Assembly (NCBI RefSeq): GCF_022179285.1
Contig: NZ_BPQO01000046.1
Location: forward strand, 1-34,634
Direction: 5' to 3'
Length of the DNA: 34,634 nucleotides
From: Methylobacterium hispanicum
Lineage (GTDB): Bacteria; Pseudomonadota; Alphaproteobacteria; Rhizobiales; Beijerinckiaceae
Below are positions 1-8,565 of this stretch, piece after piece. The notes beneath the pieces were generated by a model. It was not told the DNA's origin, ran no database searches, and saw nothing but the letters and a program-made list of their open reading frames with translations. Both the position numbers and the translations under genes were made by a program. Numbering within the stretch: position 1 is the stretch's first letter; each line of letters begins with the position of its first letter.

Positions 1-1839
1 CACCGCGTCGAGGTAGCGCGCCTTGCGCACCTCCGGAAGGTCGGGCCGGCGCAGGAACTCGACCGAGGAGCGGATGATGGTCAGCAGGTTGTTGAAGTCG
101 TGCGCCACCCCACCCGTCAGCTGCCCAACCGCCTCCATCTTCTGCGACTGGCGCAACGCCTCCTCCGCCTGACGGAGCTCGGTGAGGTCGCGACCGAAGC
201 CGTAGAGCACGCCGTCGTCCGGCACGATCGTCCAGAGCACCCGGCGACGGCCGCCGTCGGCGACGAGGCTCGTCAGCTCGATATCCTCGATCATCCGGCC
301 CTCGGCCAGCCGCTGGAGGGCGGTCTCGGCGGCCGGCCGGTCCTCCACCCCCACGAAATCGAGGATCGTGCGGTCGGCGACCTCCGCCTCGCTCCAGCCG
401 GTGGCGCGGCTCCAGGCCGGGTTGACGCTGCGGATCCGGCCGTCGCGGCCGGCCACCACCTTCAGAACCGGCGACAGCGTCCAGATCCGGTCGCGCTCGC
501 GCCCCTGCGCCTCGATCTGCGCCTCGAGCTGCTCGGTGCGGGACTGGAGCCGGGTCTCGGCATGCCGGGCATCGGTGACGTCGTGCACGAAGACGTAGAA
601 CCCGTCCGTCGCGGCCTCGCCGTGCTCCGCGGCGCGGCGCGGCATGTAGCGGATGTCGGCGATGCGCACGCGCCCGTCCGGCCAGCGCCACGCGCGCTCG
701 ATGCGTGTCTCCTCGCCCGCGAGCGCGCGCTCGAGCGCCGCGCGGCGCGCCTCGAATTCCGCGGAGCCCAGCACCTCGGCGACGGAGCGGCCCACGACGG
801 CCTCGGGCCCCTGCCCGAGCCAGAGGCGGTAGGCCGCGTTCGCGAAGCGGTAGACGAGGTCCCGGTCGATGAAGGCGATGAGGACCGGCATGGCGTCGGC
901 GACGAGCCGCAGCTCGGCCTCGCTCGCCCGCAGGGTCGTCTCGATGCGGCGGCGCTCGGTGATGTCGTTGAACAGGACGGCGACGCGGTTCAACGCCGGG
1001 TCGTCCACCCGGTAGGCGTAGACGTCGTACCAGCGGCCCGTCGCGCTCGCCGCGCTCTCGAAGCGGACCGGTTCGCCCGTGCGGGCGACGCGGCCGTAGA
1101 TGTCGAACCAGCGCTGCTCGTGCTCCGGAGCGAGTTCGCGCATCCAGCGCCCGGCGGCGTCCGTGAGCCCGGTCTGGACGACGAAGGCGCGGTTGAGTTC
1201 GAGGAATCGGAAATCGAGGGCGCTGCCATCCGCGTCGAGGCGCATCTCGATCAGGCAGAAGCCCGCGTCGATCGACTCGAAGAGCGAGCGATAGTGCTCC
1301 TCGCGGCGCCGGAGGGCGGCGGCGCTGCGCCGGGCCTCCAGCTGCGCCATCACGGTGCGGGCGAGCGCCTTCAGGATGAAGAGCTGCGCCTGCGTGAGCG
1401 CGCGCGGCTCGCGGTCGAGGACGCAGAGCGTGCCGATGGCGTAGCCCTCCGGCGTCGTCAGCGGGACGCCGGCGTAGAAGCGCAGGTGCGGCTCGCCGAG
1501 GACCAGGGGGTTGGCCGCCCGGTCCGGCTCCGCCGCGAGGTCTTCGAGAACGAGAACGTCGTCCTCGCCCAACGCCTGCGTGCAGAAGCCGAAATGCAGC
1601 GGCATTGCGCGCGCCGCGTGTCCGACGGCGGCCTTGATCCATTGCCGATCGGCATCGATGAAGTTGATGTGCGCCATCGGCGCGTCGCAGGCCTGCGCCG
1701 CCATCTGCGCGATGTCGTCGAAGGCCGTCTCGGGCGGCGTGTCGAGGATCGCGTAGGCGTGAAGGGCCGCCAGACGACCGGGATCACGCGGATCGAAGGC
1801 CGGCGAGCGGGTGCCGGCTCCCAGGGGACCGTGCGTCAT
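1..1839 (-). CDS. GAF/multi-PAS sensor histidine kinase (partial, C-terminus outside window)
   Basis: The reverse strand is open from an ATG at 1839 to the window edge (613 codons). Reading it gives a GAF-like domain (about residues 20-170, with FYAGVPLTTPEGYAIGTLCV), three PAS domains (about 175-290, 300-420 and 435-560) and the start of a HisKA domain whose H-box reads GGVAHDFNNLLT. The catalytic ATPase domain lies beyond the window. Such proteins are membrane-free hybrid or simple sensor kinases that bind unknown small ligands or cofactors through GAF/PAS modules and autophosphorylate on the H-box histidine. The DFNNLL form of the H-box is typical of kinases that often carry a C-terminal receiver domain, which cannot be checked here. 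The input signal cannot be inferred. The 5' side is intergenic. Confidence 0.88.
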   Translation of the reverse strand, partial: MTHGPLGAGTRSPAFDPRDPGRLAALHAYAILDTPPETAFDDIAQMAAQACDAPMAHINFIDADRQWIKAAVGHAARAMPLHFGFCTQALGEDDVLVLEDLAAEPDRAANPLVLGEPHLRFYAGVPLTTPEGYAIGTLCVLDREPRALTQAQLFILKALARTVMAQLEARRSAAALRRREEHYRSLFESIDAGFCLIEMRLDADGSALDFRFLELNRAFVVQTGLTDAAGRWMRELAPEHEQRWFDIYGRVARTGEPVRFESAASATGRWYDVYAYRVDDPALNRVAVLFNDITERRRIETTLRASEAELRLVADAMPVLIAFIDRDLVYRFANAAYRLWLGQGPEAVVGRSVAEVLGSAEFEARRAALERALAGEETRIERAWRWPDGRVRIADIRYMPRRAAEHGEAATDGFYVFVHDVTDARHAETRLQSRTEQLEAQIEAQGRERDRIWTLSPVLKVVAGRDGRIRSVNPAWSRATGWSEAEVADRTILDFVGVEDRPAAETALQRLAEGRMIEDIELTSLVADGGRRRVLWTIVPDDGVLYGFGRDLTELRQAEEALRQSQKMEAVGQLTGGVAHDFNNLLTIIRSSVEFLRRPDLPEVRKARYLDAV

Positions 1840-2034
1840 CGCTGACGCCGCGCTCCCCGGCCTCCGGACGCCGCCGGCGATGGGGCGTACCCGAACCCTC
1901 CCCGGGGCGCCCAGACGGCGGAGGAAGGGGCATGTCCTGTCTGCGGGGCGGGCATTCCGCTGGCGTAGCACGCACAACCGCAGGTGTCGCCGAAGAATCG
2001 TCGGGTCAGCAAAATGGACTACCCCTTCTGCGCA

Positions 2035-2062
2035 CTCGCCTGCCCCGCCCGACGGGCTATGG
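2035..2062 (+). promoter_or_regulatory. possible sigma70-type promoter for a short transcript
   Basis: CTCGCC (2035-2040), a 16-bp spacer and CTATGG (2057-2062) resemble the loose alphaproteobacterial housekeeping promoter form. No coding gene follows on this strand, only a hairpin terminator 26 bp further on. Weak evidence: the -35 matches poorly. Confidence 0.25.
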
Positions 2063-2068
2063 TGGTGA

Positions 2069-2122
2069 GGCCTAGAGAAGGAACTCGGCCCGCCCGGCAC
2101 CCGCCGCGGCGGGCATTCTTTT
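2069..2122 (+). ncRNA. candidate short intergenic RNA ending in an intrinsic terminator
   Basis: The gap between the kinase (1839) and the next gene (2171) has no reading frame with coding character. It does hold a possible promoter at 2035-2062 and a GC-rich hairpin followed by a T-rich tail at 2088-2122, in the same direction. Together they would make a transcript of about 54 nt. No known RNA family was recognised, and the start is inferred only from promoter spacing. Confidence 0.25.
2088..2122 (+). terminator. intrinsic terminator
   Basis: GCCCGCC (2088-2094) pairs with GGCGGGC (2108-2114) and is followed by ATTCTTTT. The T-rich side lies on the + strand, so it would stop rightward transcription. 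No + strand gene precedes it. Confidence 0.5.
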
Positions 2123-2170
2123 GCCGGAGGGGTCCGCGCCCTCGCCCGCGCGACGCGCCGGATCGCGGCC

Positions 2171-2416
2171 TCAGTGCTTCATCAGCCCCTCGACACTCTC
2201 GAGCGGCGAGATCTTGCCGGCGAAGCGCGCAATGCGGCTGAGGCTCGGCTCGGACAGGCCGCCGGCATTCGCGAAGGTGGCGAGGGCGAAGCTGACGAGA
2301 AGCTCGGCCTCCTCCTGCGTCATCGCGCGTCCGCTCAGGGTGCTGGCCGCGCCCTTCACCGCGAGGACCGCCTGACGGAAGGCCGGGTCCCCCTTGAGTT
2401 CCTCCAGACGTCTCAT
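2171..2416 (-). CDS. hypothetical protein, 81 aa
   Basis: Small soluble, helix-rich protein beginning MRRLEELKGDPAFRQAV. I chose the ATG at 2416 because GAGGAA lies 3 bp upstream. A longer GTG start at 2461 would add an arginine-rich stretch that looks non-coding. Residues alternate acidic, basic and aliphatic positions as expected for a helical bundle, and there is no signal peptide or membrane segment. I do not recognise the family. It stands alone, with about 330 bp of non-coding sequence on its 3' side. Confidence 0.6.
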   Translation of the reverse strand: MRRLEELKGDPAFRQAVLAVKGAASTLSGRAMTQEEAELLVSFALATFANAGGLSEPSLSRIARFAGKISPLESVEGLMKH

Positions 2417-2506
2417 CGCTTCCTCACCGGGTCGCCGCCGCCGCGCCGCCCTCTCCCACACGATGTATGAAGAAACGGGAGCGAATGTACCCCCCGGCCG
2501 TCCCGC

Positions 2507-2737
2507 TCAGGAGAAGAGCAGCGCATGTGCGACGCCGACGCCTGACCGGTGGGAGAAGCGGCTCGCCCGCAGGTAGGCGGCGCGCTCCATCAGGCGCTCG
2601 GCGGCGCCGCTGCCCGGTCGCGCCGCGCACAGGCGGCGCGCGGCATCCTCCAGATCCTCCGGCTCAAGGCCCGACCAGGGCGACGGCTCGGGTTCGGGTC
2701 GGGACGGGCGCGCGGGGTTGGAGAGGAAGGCTTGCAT
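2507..2737 (-). CDS. hypothetical protein, 76 aa
   Basis: Short protein starting MQAFLSNPARPSRPEPEP, with a proline-rich N-terminus and an amphipathic middle (EPEDLEDAARRLCAARPG). It ends in a small hydrophobic tail (VAHALLFS). No strong ribosome-binding site is seen. Coding bias is reasonable in this frame, but the region is GC-rich and other frames are open too. No function can be assigned; it could be a lineage-specific gene or a chance reading frame. Confidence 0.4.
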   Translation of the reverse strand: MQAFLSNPARPSRPEPEPSPWSGLEPEDLEDAARRLCAARPGSGAAERLMERAAYLRASRFSHRSGVGVAHALLFS

Positions 2738-2947
2738 CGGGGCGCTCGGGAACCGCGTCCCCCGCTCTCCGAGGACGCCCCCGCACCTTGCCCGGCCGCA
2801 CCTGAGTGACGGCTGAACGGCCGCGCCCGCGGCGCCGAGGCGGTCCGCGGGCCGTCCCCGCCGGGGGCGGCGGTGCAGTCCGACCCGGCCCGACCTGAAC
2901 CGGCGCGGCTCTGCCCCGTTGATGAGCCGGACATGCGAGGAGGACGA

Positions 2948-3250
2948 ATGCGGAACGATGGCGGCTTACCGGACGGGTCCCTGGACTTGCTGAGCGCCCA
3001 GGCGCTGCGCGTCCAGGAGGCCGGCCTCGCGCTGTCCGACGAAATCGTCCTGTTCACCCTCGGGGCGCAGATGGCCTGGCTCGAGTTCTGGGCGCATCCG
3101 TTCCTGCAGGCCGGCGCGGAGCTGCAGGCCTGGCAGGCGCGGCAGGCCAGGACGGCGCGCCTGGTGCGGCGCGGCGTGCCCGAACCGCTCGCGCGCGAGG
3201 GCCTTCACCTGCTGCCGACCGGACCATCGAAAGCTGCGGAGTTCCCATGA
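2948..3250 (+). CDS. hypothetical protein, 100 aa
   Basis: The start at 2948 is set by a strong GAGGAGGA ribosome-binding site just upstream; earlier in-frame starts lack one. The product (MRNDGGLPDGSLDLLSAQAL) contains a tryptophan-rich amphipathic helix around residues 40-65 (MAWLEFWAHPFLQAG) and an arginine-rich end. This faintly resembles phasin-like or other surface-binding helical proteins, but no motif proves it. Its stop overlaps the start of the next gene by 4 bp (ATGA), so the two form an operon. Confidence 0.55.
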   Translation: MRNDGGLPDGSLDLLSAQALRVQEAGLALSDEIVLFTLGAQMAWLEFWAHPFLQAGAELQAWQARQARTARLVRRGVPEPLAREGLHLLPTGPSKAAEFP

Positions 3251-3489
3251 CGAAGCTCTTCATCGCGCGGCTCACCGGAGCCGAGGGCGAGCGCCCCCTG
3301 GTCACGGTCCGCGCCGCCGCCGAGGGGGAGGCGCGCCTGTTCCTCGAAGCGGCCTTCCCGGACGACGTGGTCGCGGAGATCGCGGAGCCGGGCGCCTGGG
3401 TGAGCGACGCCGACACGGGCACGGAGGCCGGCGACGTACGCGAGCACCCCGGCGTGACCTGGCAGGCCCCCACCAGCCACGCCGACTGA
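3247..3489 (+). CDS. hypothetical protein, 80 aa
   Basis: Small acidic protein (MTKLFIARLTGAEGERPLVT) with alternating strand and helix character over residues 1-50 and a low-complexity acidic end. It overlaps the preceding gene by 4 bp, consistent with translational coupling. No family recognised. About 495 bp without a coding gene follows on its 3' side. Confidence 0.5.
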   Translation: MTKLFIARLTGAEGERPLVTVRAAAEGEARLFLEAAFPDDVVAEIAEPGAWVSDADTGTEAGDVREHPGVTWQAPTSHAD

Positions 3490-3547
3490 GGCCGGCCGAT
3501 GGCGGGCGGGAGAATGACAGCCTCTGTATTGAACGATACCGCTGCCG

Positions 3548-3561
3548 TTGATTTACATCGA
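3548..3561 (+). promoter_or_regulatory. FNR/FixK-like box
   Basis: TTGATTTACATCGA matches TTGAT-N4-ATCAA at nine of ten defined positions. Such boxes bind FNR/FixK-family oxygen-responsive activators, usually about 41 bp upstream of the start of transcription. No coding gene lies downstream on either strand at that distance, so the target is unknown and the match may be chance. Confidence 0.3.
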
Positions 3562-3884
3562 TCAAGATCAGATGACGACCGTCCGCGGCGCTAATCCTTT
3601 CGCGCTGCGGATCAAGAACCATGAGAGCGAGATTTCCAGACCTGCGGACCTCGACTTTCTCTCGATCACCCGTAGACTGCCCTGATCAAGTCCGGAGGGC
3701 GGACGCCCTACGGATCACCGGATCGGTATGGTTCCTCCGAAGGGCCGGTCGCGGTGATCCGGGGCGGCGTGTGCGGCATCGGTAGAGATGCCGCCACATT
3801 TCGTCTGTAGCAGCGCGTCCGCCCAAGCCCTTCGTTCGGGGCCCGGCGCCTGTCCGACCGCGTCGGCAGGTTCGACCATCACTC

Positions 3885-3920
3885 AAGCCCGCCCGGTCCT
3901 CCTCCGTGGCGGGCTTCTTT
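3885..3920 (+). terminator. intrinsic terminator
   Basis: AAGCCCGCC (3885-3893) pairs with GGCGGGCTT (3908-3916) and is followed by a short T-rich tail. Read leftward the tail is not T-rich, so it serves rightward transcription, perhaps from the 2948-3489 operon or an unrecognised short RNA. Confidence 0.5.
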
Positions 3921-3984
3921 GCGCCCGCCCGGGCCTCACGCCGGACCGGTGACGCCCGGGCTCCGGCGCCTCCAGGACGGTGCC

Positions 3985-5454
3985 CTAGGCCTGCACGATC
4001 GCCGGCAGGGGCGCTTCGGCCACGAAGACGAGGCCGCGCGGCCGGTACTCGATCTCGGCCGTGCCGCTGATCTCCTTGGCGAGCGCCCACTCGATCATCC
4101 GGCTGCCGAAGCCCTTCCGGGCCGGCTCCGACACGTCGGGGCCGTCGACCTCCTGCCACTGGAACCAGAGCTGCGGCGGATGCGTGCCCTGCACGATGTC
4201 CCAGCTGACGAGGACGCGGCCGCCATCGGCCGAGAGCGCGCCGTACTTCACGGAATTGGTCGAGAGTTCGTGAAGCGCGAGGGAGAAGGCGAGCGCCACC
4301 CGCGGCGCGAGCTGGATCTTCGGGCCGCCGGTCCTGAAGCGGTGCGCCTGCTCGACGCCGAAGGGCTTGAGCGCCGCGTTCACCACCTCGGTGAGCGTCG
4401 CCCAGTCGCCGCCCTCGCGGGTCAGCACGTCGTTGGCGGCGGCCAGCGACTGGATGCGCGCCTCCAGCACCGTGCCGGCCTCGGCCACCGTGGCGGCGCT
4501 GCGCAAGGTCTGCCGGGCGATCGACTGCACGGTGGCCAGCGTGTTCTTGACCCGGTGGCTCAGCTCGCGCGCCAGTAGGTCGCGGTGCTCCTCCGCCCGC
4601 TTGCGGTCGGTGACGTCGAAGATCACGCCGGCCATGTAGAGCGGCGTGCCGTCCGCCCGGTAGGTCGGCTGGCCGCGCACCAGCAGCCAGCGCGTCTCGC
4701 CCTGCGCCGTGACGATGCGGTACTCGATGTCGTAGTCCGAGCGCTCGGCGATGCAGCGCTCCATCTCCGCCCGCATCCGCGCGCGGTCCTCGGGGTGCAC
4801 GGACGCCACGAGCCGATCGTAGCCGAAGGCATCGCCCGGGCTCACGCCGAAGATCCGGCGGCACTCCTCCGAGGCCATCAGGCGATGGGCGTCGAGATCG
4901 AGGGTCCAGGCGCCGAGCCGGCCGGCCTTCAGGGTGAAGCGCAGGCGCTCCTCGCTGCGGCTGAGGTCGAGCACCCGCTCGCCCACCTCGGCCTCCAGGG
5001 CGTCGCGGTCGCGCTGGAGCCGGACCAGCCGGTCGCGCTCCAGGGTCACGTCGAACTGCGAGGCGAAGAAGTAGGTCAGCTCGCCGTCGTCGTCGAAGAC
5101 CGGCGAGACGAGGAGCCGGTTCCAGAAGACCGAGCCGTCCTTGCGGTGGTTCAGCAGCTCGATCTCGATCGGAACCCGCCGCTCGACCGCGTCGCGGATC
5201 CGGGAGACGGAGGCCGGATCCGTCTCCGGTCCCTGCAGGAAGCGGCAATTCTGCCCCAGGATCTCGTCCCGGGCGTAGCCCGTCAGCTTCTCGAAGGCGC
5301 GGTTGACGAAGATGATTGGGTTGTCGGGCTGGCGCGGATCGGTGATCAGCATCGGCATGCGCGTGGTGCGCACGGCTGCCGCGAACGGATCCGGCCCGTT
5401 GCCGAACCGGGCGAGCTCCCGGTTGATCCGCGCCTCGTTCCGGCTGTCGCTCAA
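3985..5454 (-). CDS. LOV-domain blue-light-activated HWE histidine kinase
   Basis: The N-terminal LOV domain carries the flavin-binding motif GQNCRFLQ, with the photoactive cysteine at residue 70 of this start. A linker coiled coil follows, then a second PAS domain (about 180-300) and an HWE/HisKA_2 kinase domain whose H-box reads ELSHRVKNTLATVQS, with a later N-box LHELSTNSVKYGA. In this family blue light forms a cysteine-flavin adduct that switches on autophosphorylation, acting in general stress or lifestyle signalling. I chose TTG at 5454 because AGAAGG lies 9 bp upstream and homologous LOV kinases begin a short way before the DPF-A-AV segment. An ATG at 5595 in the same frame adds 47 residues that look non-coding. 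No response regulator is adjacent. Confidence 0.9.
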   Translation of the reverse strand: MSDSRNEARINRELARFGNGPDPFAAAVRTTRMPMLITDPRQPDNPIIFVNRAFEKLTGYARDEILGQNCRFLQGPETDPASVSRIRDAVERRVPIEIELLNHRKDGSVFWNRLLVSPVFDDDGELTYFFASQFDVTLERDRLVRLQRDRDALEAEVGERVLDLSRSEERLRFTLKAGRLGAWTLDLDAHRLMASEECRRIFGVSPGDAFGYDRLVASVHPEDRARMRAEMERCIAERSDYDIEYRIVTAQGETRWLLVRGQPTYRADGTPLYMAGVIFDVTDRKRAEEHRDLLARELSHRVKNTLATVQSIARQTLRSAATVAEAGTVLEARIQSLAAANDVLTREGGDWATLTEVVNAALKPFGVEQAHRFRTGGPKIQLAPRVALAFSLALHELSTNSVKYGALSADGGRVLVSWDIVQGTHPPQLWFQWQEVDGPDVSEPARKGFGSRMIEWALAKEISGTAEIEYRPRGLVFVAEAPLPAIVQA

Positions 5455-5664
5455 GCTTGAAAACCTTCTCGGGTGCTGCCTGGAACGGGGCGATGACAGG
5501 GCGGTTCGGTGCCGCCCCGCCGAGGGGCAGGCGAGGATGATCCGAATCCTTGCGTAGGATGGATCCGTCATAGGCGAGACCGAGGCGACATCCAACTCGC
5601 CGTGGGCGCAGGTGTTCCGGCGCGGGCTCCCTGCGGGAGGGCCGCGGCCCTGCCCCGACGCCGG

Positions 5665-5829
5665 TCAGCGGAAGAGCGGAAGCGCCGCCCCGAGGAGCGC
5701 GAGGCCCGTGAGCAGGAGCGTGCCCGCGGCCGTCTCCAGACATTGCGGGCGGACGGAACGTCGCATCGCGGCCCGGGCCAGACCCGCGCCCAGGGCGAGG
5801 GTGGCGGTGACGAGGGCGAGATAGGCCAT
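5665..5829 (-). CDS. small two-helix membrane protein, 54 aa
   Basis: Starting at the ATG at 5829 (GAGG upstream), the product has two hydrophobic segments, residues 2-20 (AYLALVTATLALGAGLARA) and 38-53 (GTLLLTGLALLGAALP). They are separated by a basic loop (MRRSVRPQ), suggesting a hairpin in the inner membrane. An upstream in-frame ATG at 5913 would add proline/arginine-rich sequence. Function unknown. Confidence 0.5.
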   Translation of the reverse strand: MAYLALVTATLALGAGLARAAMRRSVRPQCLETAAGTLLLTGLALLGAALPLFR

Positions 5830-6126
5830 GGCCGGCCTCAGGCGGGGCGGGCCGCAGATGGTGGGCGCGCGCGGTCTTGGCGAAGGGACTGCATCGGTGA
5901 GGGCTCCGTCCACACCTCTCCGCGCGTCGCCGAGCCGGGTCGCGAAGGGTTGGGCGAGCCTAACCGGCCAAGCGTCCGGCGGACCTCATCCGATAGGGGG
6001 ACGGGGCCCGGTGCTCCCCGTCGAACAAGGTCTATGCCCGGGCGGACGAGCCCGAGGGCCACCGGGGTGGACCGGCTTCGCGGAGGGCCGCCGGCCCCGT
6101 GCGGGCGCGCGAGGACCCGGACGCGA
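5830..6126. other. intergenic, nothing recognised
   Basis: GC-rich sequence between two leftward genes, with no convincing frame, RNA or repeat. It presumably holds the promoter of the small membrane protein. Confidence 0.4.
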
Positions 6127-6154
6127 AGCGGCCGGCCCCAAAGGGCCGGCCGCT
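6127..6154 (-). terminator. GC-rich hairpin, probable terminator
   Basis: A perfect 12-bp stem (AGCGGCCGGCCC pairing with its complement) closes a 4-nt loop 36 bp past the stop of the Gly/Tyr-rich gene. There is no U-tract, so it may act as a weak or factor-assisted terminator. Confidence 0.45.
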
Positions 6155-6189
6155 CACGATCCGGGACGCGTGTCCGTGCGACTCCGGCC

Positions 6190-6549
6190 TTACCAGCCGT
6201 AGCCGTAGGCGGGGCCGCCCCAGGAATAGCCCGAGTAGCCGTAGCCGACCGGGGCGTAGCCGTAATCGTAGCTGCGCACCACGCGGCGCGAGTAGGTCGG
6301 CGCGTAGCCCACATCGGTGTAGCCGCCGTAGCCGTAGGCGGGGTAGCCGCCGCCGTAGTCGTAGCCATAGGCCGGCGCCCCGTAGCCGTAGGCGTTCGAG
6401 GCCGCCGCACCCACCAGGGCGCCGGCGGCCAGTCCGCCGATGACGCCCGCGGCGACCGCGCCGCCGCGCCCACGCGCTTCGGCGCCGGTGCTGGCAAGGG
6501 TGCCGAGACCGATCAGGGCCGCGGCCGAGATGGCAGCAAGCTTACGCAT
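6190..6549 (-). CDS. exported Gly/Tyr-rich repeat protein, 119 aa
   Basis: The ATG at 6549 has AGGAG 6 bp upstream; a second ATG two codons earlier lies too close to it. A signal peptide (MRKLAAISAAALIGLGTLAS, cut near GAEA) is followed by a glycine-zipper-like stretch (VAAGVIGGLAAGALVGAAAS). The rest is built of YGY, YGYG and YDYG units to the end (GPAYGYGW). Glycine zippers suggest membrane or outer-membrane association, and tyrosine/glycine repeats are common in small surface or matrix proteins of methylobacteria and related bacteria. Function unknown. Monocistronic, with a hairpin downstream. Confidence 0.75.
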   Translation of the reverse strand: MRKLAAISAAALIGLGTLASTGAEARGRGGAVAAGVIGGLAAGALVGAAASNAYGYGAPAYGYDYGGGYPAYGYGGYTDVGYAPTYSRRVVRSYDYGYAPVGYGYSGYSWGGPAYGYGW

Positions 6550-6774
6550 CCTCATCTCCTGTATGCGTTGCATTGGCGCTCCAACACCCCGCGGCGCGGA
6601 ATGGTTGCACTGCACATCGCGGGGCATCCGAGCACGGATGCGTGAAGAGGAGGGAGCGAAAGCTCGGCTATGGCGCGCGAGGACTGGCGCGGGCCGGCCG
6701 CATCGGCGCGATGACTTGGTTCCGCGCCGCGACGTCCGGTCGCCGGAGCTTGCGGCCCGCGCGGGCGGAAACAG

Positions 6775-6808
6775 CAAAAAGGCCCGCGCCGCAGGAGCGG
6801 CCGGGCCT
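6775..6808 (-). terminator. intrinsic terminator of rpsU
   Basis: On the reverse strand AGGCCCGGCCGC is followed by a short loop, GCGGCGCGGGCCT and TTTT. The stem starts about 43 bp past the rpsU stop. Confidence 0.85.
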
Positions 6809-6850
6809 GATTGCACGTTCGCGAGGGCGCGCCCGGTCGGGCGCGCGGCC

Positions 6851-7171
6851 TTACGAGGCGACCGCCGGAGCGGCGGCGGGCTGCTGCGTCTGCGCTGCCG
6901 GGCTCGCCGAGAAGCCGCCGGGACGACCGCCGCGGGCGGGGAAGCGGGGCTTCGGCTTCGGGGCGGCGATCAGGCCCTCGCGGATCGCGGTCTTGCGGGC
7001 CTGCTTGCGGGCGCGGCGGACGGCCTCCGCCTTCTCGCGCGCCTTGCGCACGGAGGGCTTCTCGTAGGCCTTGCGCTGCTTCATCTCGCGGAAGATGCCT
7101 TCGCGCTGCATCTTCTTCTTGAGGACGCGGAGCGCCTGATCGACGTTGTTGTCGCGAACGAGTACCTGCAA
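6851..7171 (-). CDS. rpsU: 30S ribosomal protein S21
   Basis: The N-terminal 60 residues (MQVLVRDNNVDQALRVLKKK, then REMKQRKAYEKPS) are the conserved S21 fold, which binds near the 16S rRNA 3' end and anti-Shine-Dalgarno and helps initiation. At 106 aa it is longer than the 70-residue gammaproteobacterial form. The extra C-terminal part is basic and then Ala/Pro/Gly-rich, as in many Rhizobiales. Translation starts at TTG (7171), the only start matching the conserved MQVLVRDN beginning, with AGAGGA about 10 bp upstream. It is monocistronic and followed by a strong terminator. About 250 bp separate it from the divergent ltaE, leaving room for two promoters. Confidence 0.95.
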   Translation of the reverse strand: MQVLVRDNNVDQALRVLKKKMQREGIFREMKQRKAYEKPSVRKAREKAEAVRRARKQARKTAIREGLIAAPKPKPRFPARGGRPGGFSASPAAQTQQPAAAPAVAS

Positions 7172-7419
7172 CGGACTGGATCCTCTGGAACTTGCAATCT
7201 GATCGGGTTGGTTCGGGCCGCGCCCGAGCCGCAGGACGGAAACCGTAAAACGCCCCTGTCCCGGGGATCGCCCGGGCGGGACGCGGTCTCGATCATCGCG
7301 ATTCGGGGCGTAGTCCGCACCTTGCGGGTGCCTCTACACCAAGTCCGGACGACTTCCAACCTGTTCCGCCGGGACGGAACGCCGGATACCGTGACGGCGA
7401 CGGCAGAACGACGGGCAGC

Positions 7420-8565
7420 ATGACCAGCGACGCGCAGCAATTCGCCAGCGACAACTACTCGGGCATCTGCCCGGAGGCCTGGGCCGCCATGGCGGCCGCC
7501 AACGCGGGCCACGCCCCCGCCTACGGCGAGGACCCCTGGACGGCGCGCGCCGCGGACGCCTTCCGGAACCTGTTCGAGATCCCCTGCGAGGTATTCTTCG
7601 CCTTCAACGGCACGGCCGCCAACGCGCTCGCGCTCGCCGCCCTGTGTCAATCCTACCACAGCGTGATCTGCGCCGACGCCGCCCATGTGGAGACCGACGA
7701 GTGCGGCGCGCCGGAATTCTTCTCCAACGGCTCGAAGCTTTTGACCGCCAGGACCGAGGGCGGCAAGCTCACCCCCGACGCGATCCGGGCGCTGGCCAAG
7801 CGCACCGACATCCACTTCCCCAAGCCCCGCGTCGTCACCGTGACGCAGCCGACCGAGACGGGGCAGGTCTACGGCCTCGACGACCTGCGGGCGATCGCCG
7901 CGACCTGCCGCGAACTCGGCCTGAAGCTCCACATGGACGGCGCCCGCTTCGCCAACGCCTGCGCGTCCCTCGGGTGCAGCCCCGCCGAGATGACGTGGCG
8001 CGCTGGCGTCGACGTGCTCTGCTTCGGCGGCACCAAGAACGGCATGCATGCCGGCGAGGCGGTGGTGTTCTTCGATCCGGCGCTCGCCGAGGATTTCGGG
8101 TACCGCTGCAAGCAGGCGGGCCAGCTCGCCTCGAAGATGCGCTTCCTCTCCGCTCCCTGGGTCGGGATGCTGGACGAGGGCGCGTGGCTGCGCAACGCCC
8201 GCCACGGCAACGCCTGCGCCCGCCGCTTCGCCGACGCCGTCGCGGACCTGCCGGGCTTGCGCCTGCTCTTTCCCGTCGAGGCCAACGCCGTGTTCCTGGC
8301 GATGGCGCCGGACGCCATGGAGCGCCTGCGCGGCCTCGGCTGGCGCTTCTACACCTTCATCGGCGGGGGCGCCCGCTTCATGTTCGCCTGGGACGCCGAC
8401 CCGGACCGGATCGATGCGCTCGTCCGCGACGTGCGGGCGGTTGCCGGACAGGAACCCGTCGCAAGGCTCCGCCCCGAACCCGCGAGAGGCCCCGGACCTT
8501 TCGAGACCCCGACCGCTCAGGCGAGCCAGTCGGGCACGCGGTCGAGCCCGATCAGCTCCTCGTAG
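7420..8565 (+). CDS. ltaE: low-specificity L-threonine aldolase (PLP enzyme)
   Basis: A beta-eliminating lyase-family fold I PLP enzyme that splits L-threonine or allo-threonine into glycine and acetaldehyde. Visible motifs are FNGTAANALA (cofactor phosphate cup), HMDGARFANA (Asp173, ring-nitrogen contact) and CFGGTKNGMHAGEA with the Schiff-base lysine Lys206. The conserved fold ends near residue 345. The last 36 residues are low-complexity and run 49 bp into the convergent lysA gene, so this tail may be a recent extension after loss of an earlier stop. Divergent from rpsU. Confidence 0.9.
   Translation: MTSDAQQFASDNYSGICPEAWAAMAAANAGHAPAYGEDPWTARAADAFRNLFEIPCEVFFAFNGTAANALALAALCQSYHSVICADAAHVETDECGAPEFFSNGSKLLTARTEGGKLTPDAIRALAKRTDIHFPKPRVVTVTQPTETGQVYGLDDLRAIAATCRELGLKLHMDGARFANACASLGCSPAEMTWRAGVDVLCFGGTKNGMHAGEAVVFFDPALAEDFGYRCKQAGQLASKMRFLSAPWVGMLDEGAWLRNARHGNACARRFADAVADLPGLRLLFPVEANAVFLAMAPDAMERLRGLGWRFYTFIGGGARFMFAWDADPDRIDALVRDVRAVAGQEPVARLRPEPARGPGPFETPTAQASQSGTRSSPISSS

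Larger units (their letters stand above)
3490..3984. other. intergenic region with an FNR-like box and a terminator
   Basis: No convincing reading frame on either strand. It contains one FNR/FixK-like inverted repeat (3548-3561) and one intrinsic terminator (3885-3920) pointing right. The 3' end of the LOV kinase gene lies at 3985. Confidence 0.5.

Noticed and set aside
100..1845. Long + strand open frame (581 aa)
   Set aside because: Antisense to the GAF/PAS histidine kinase, whose motifs are clear; a by-product of high GC.
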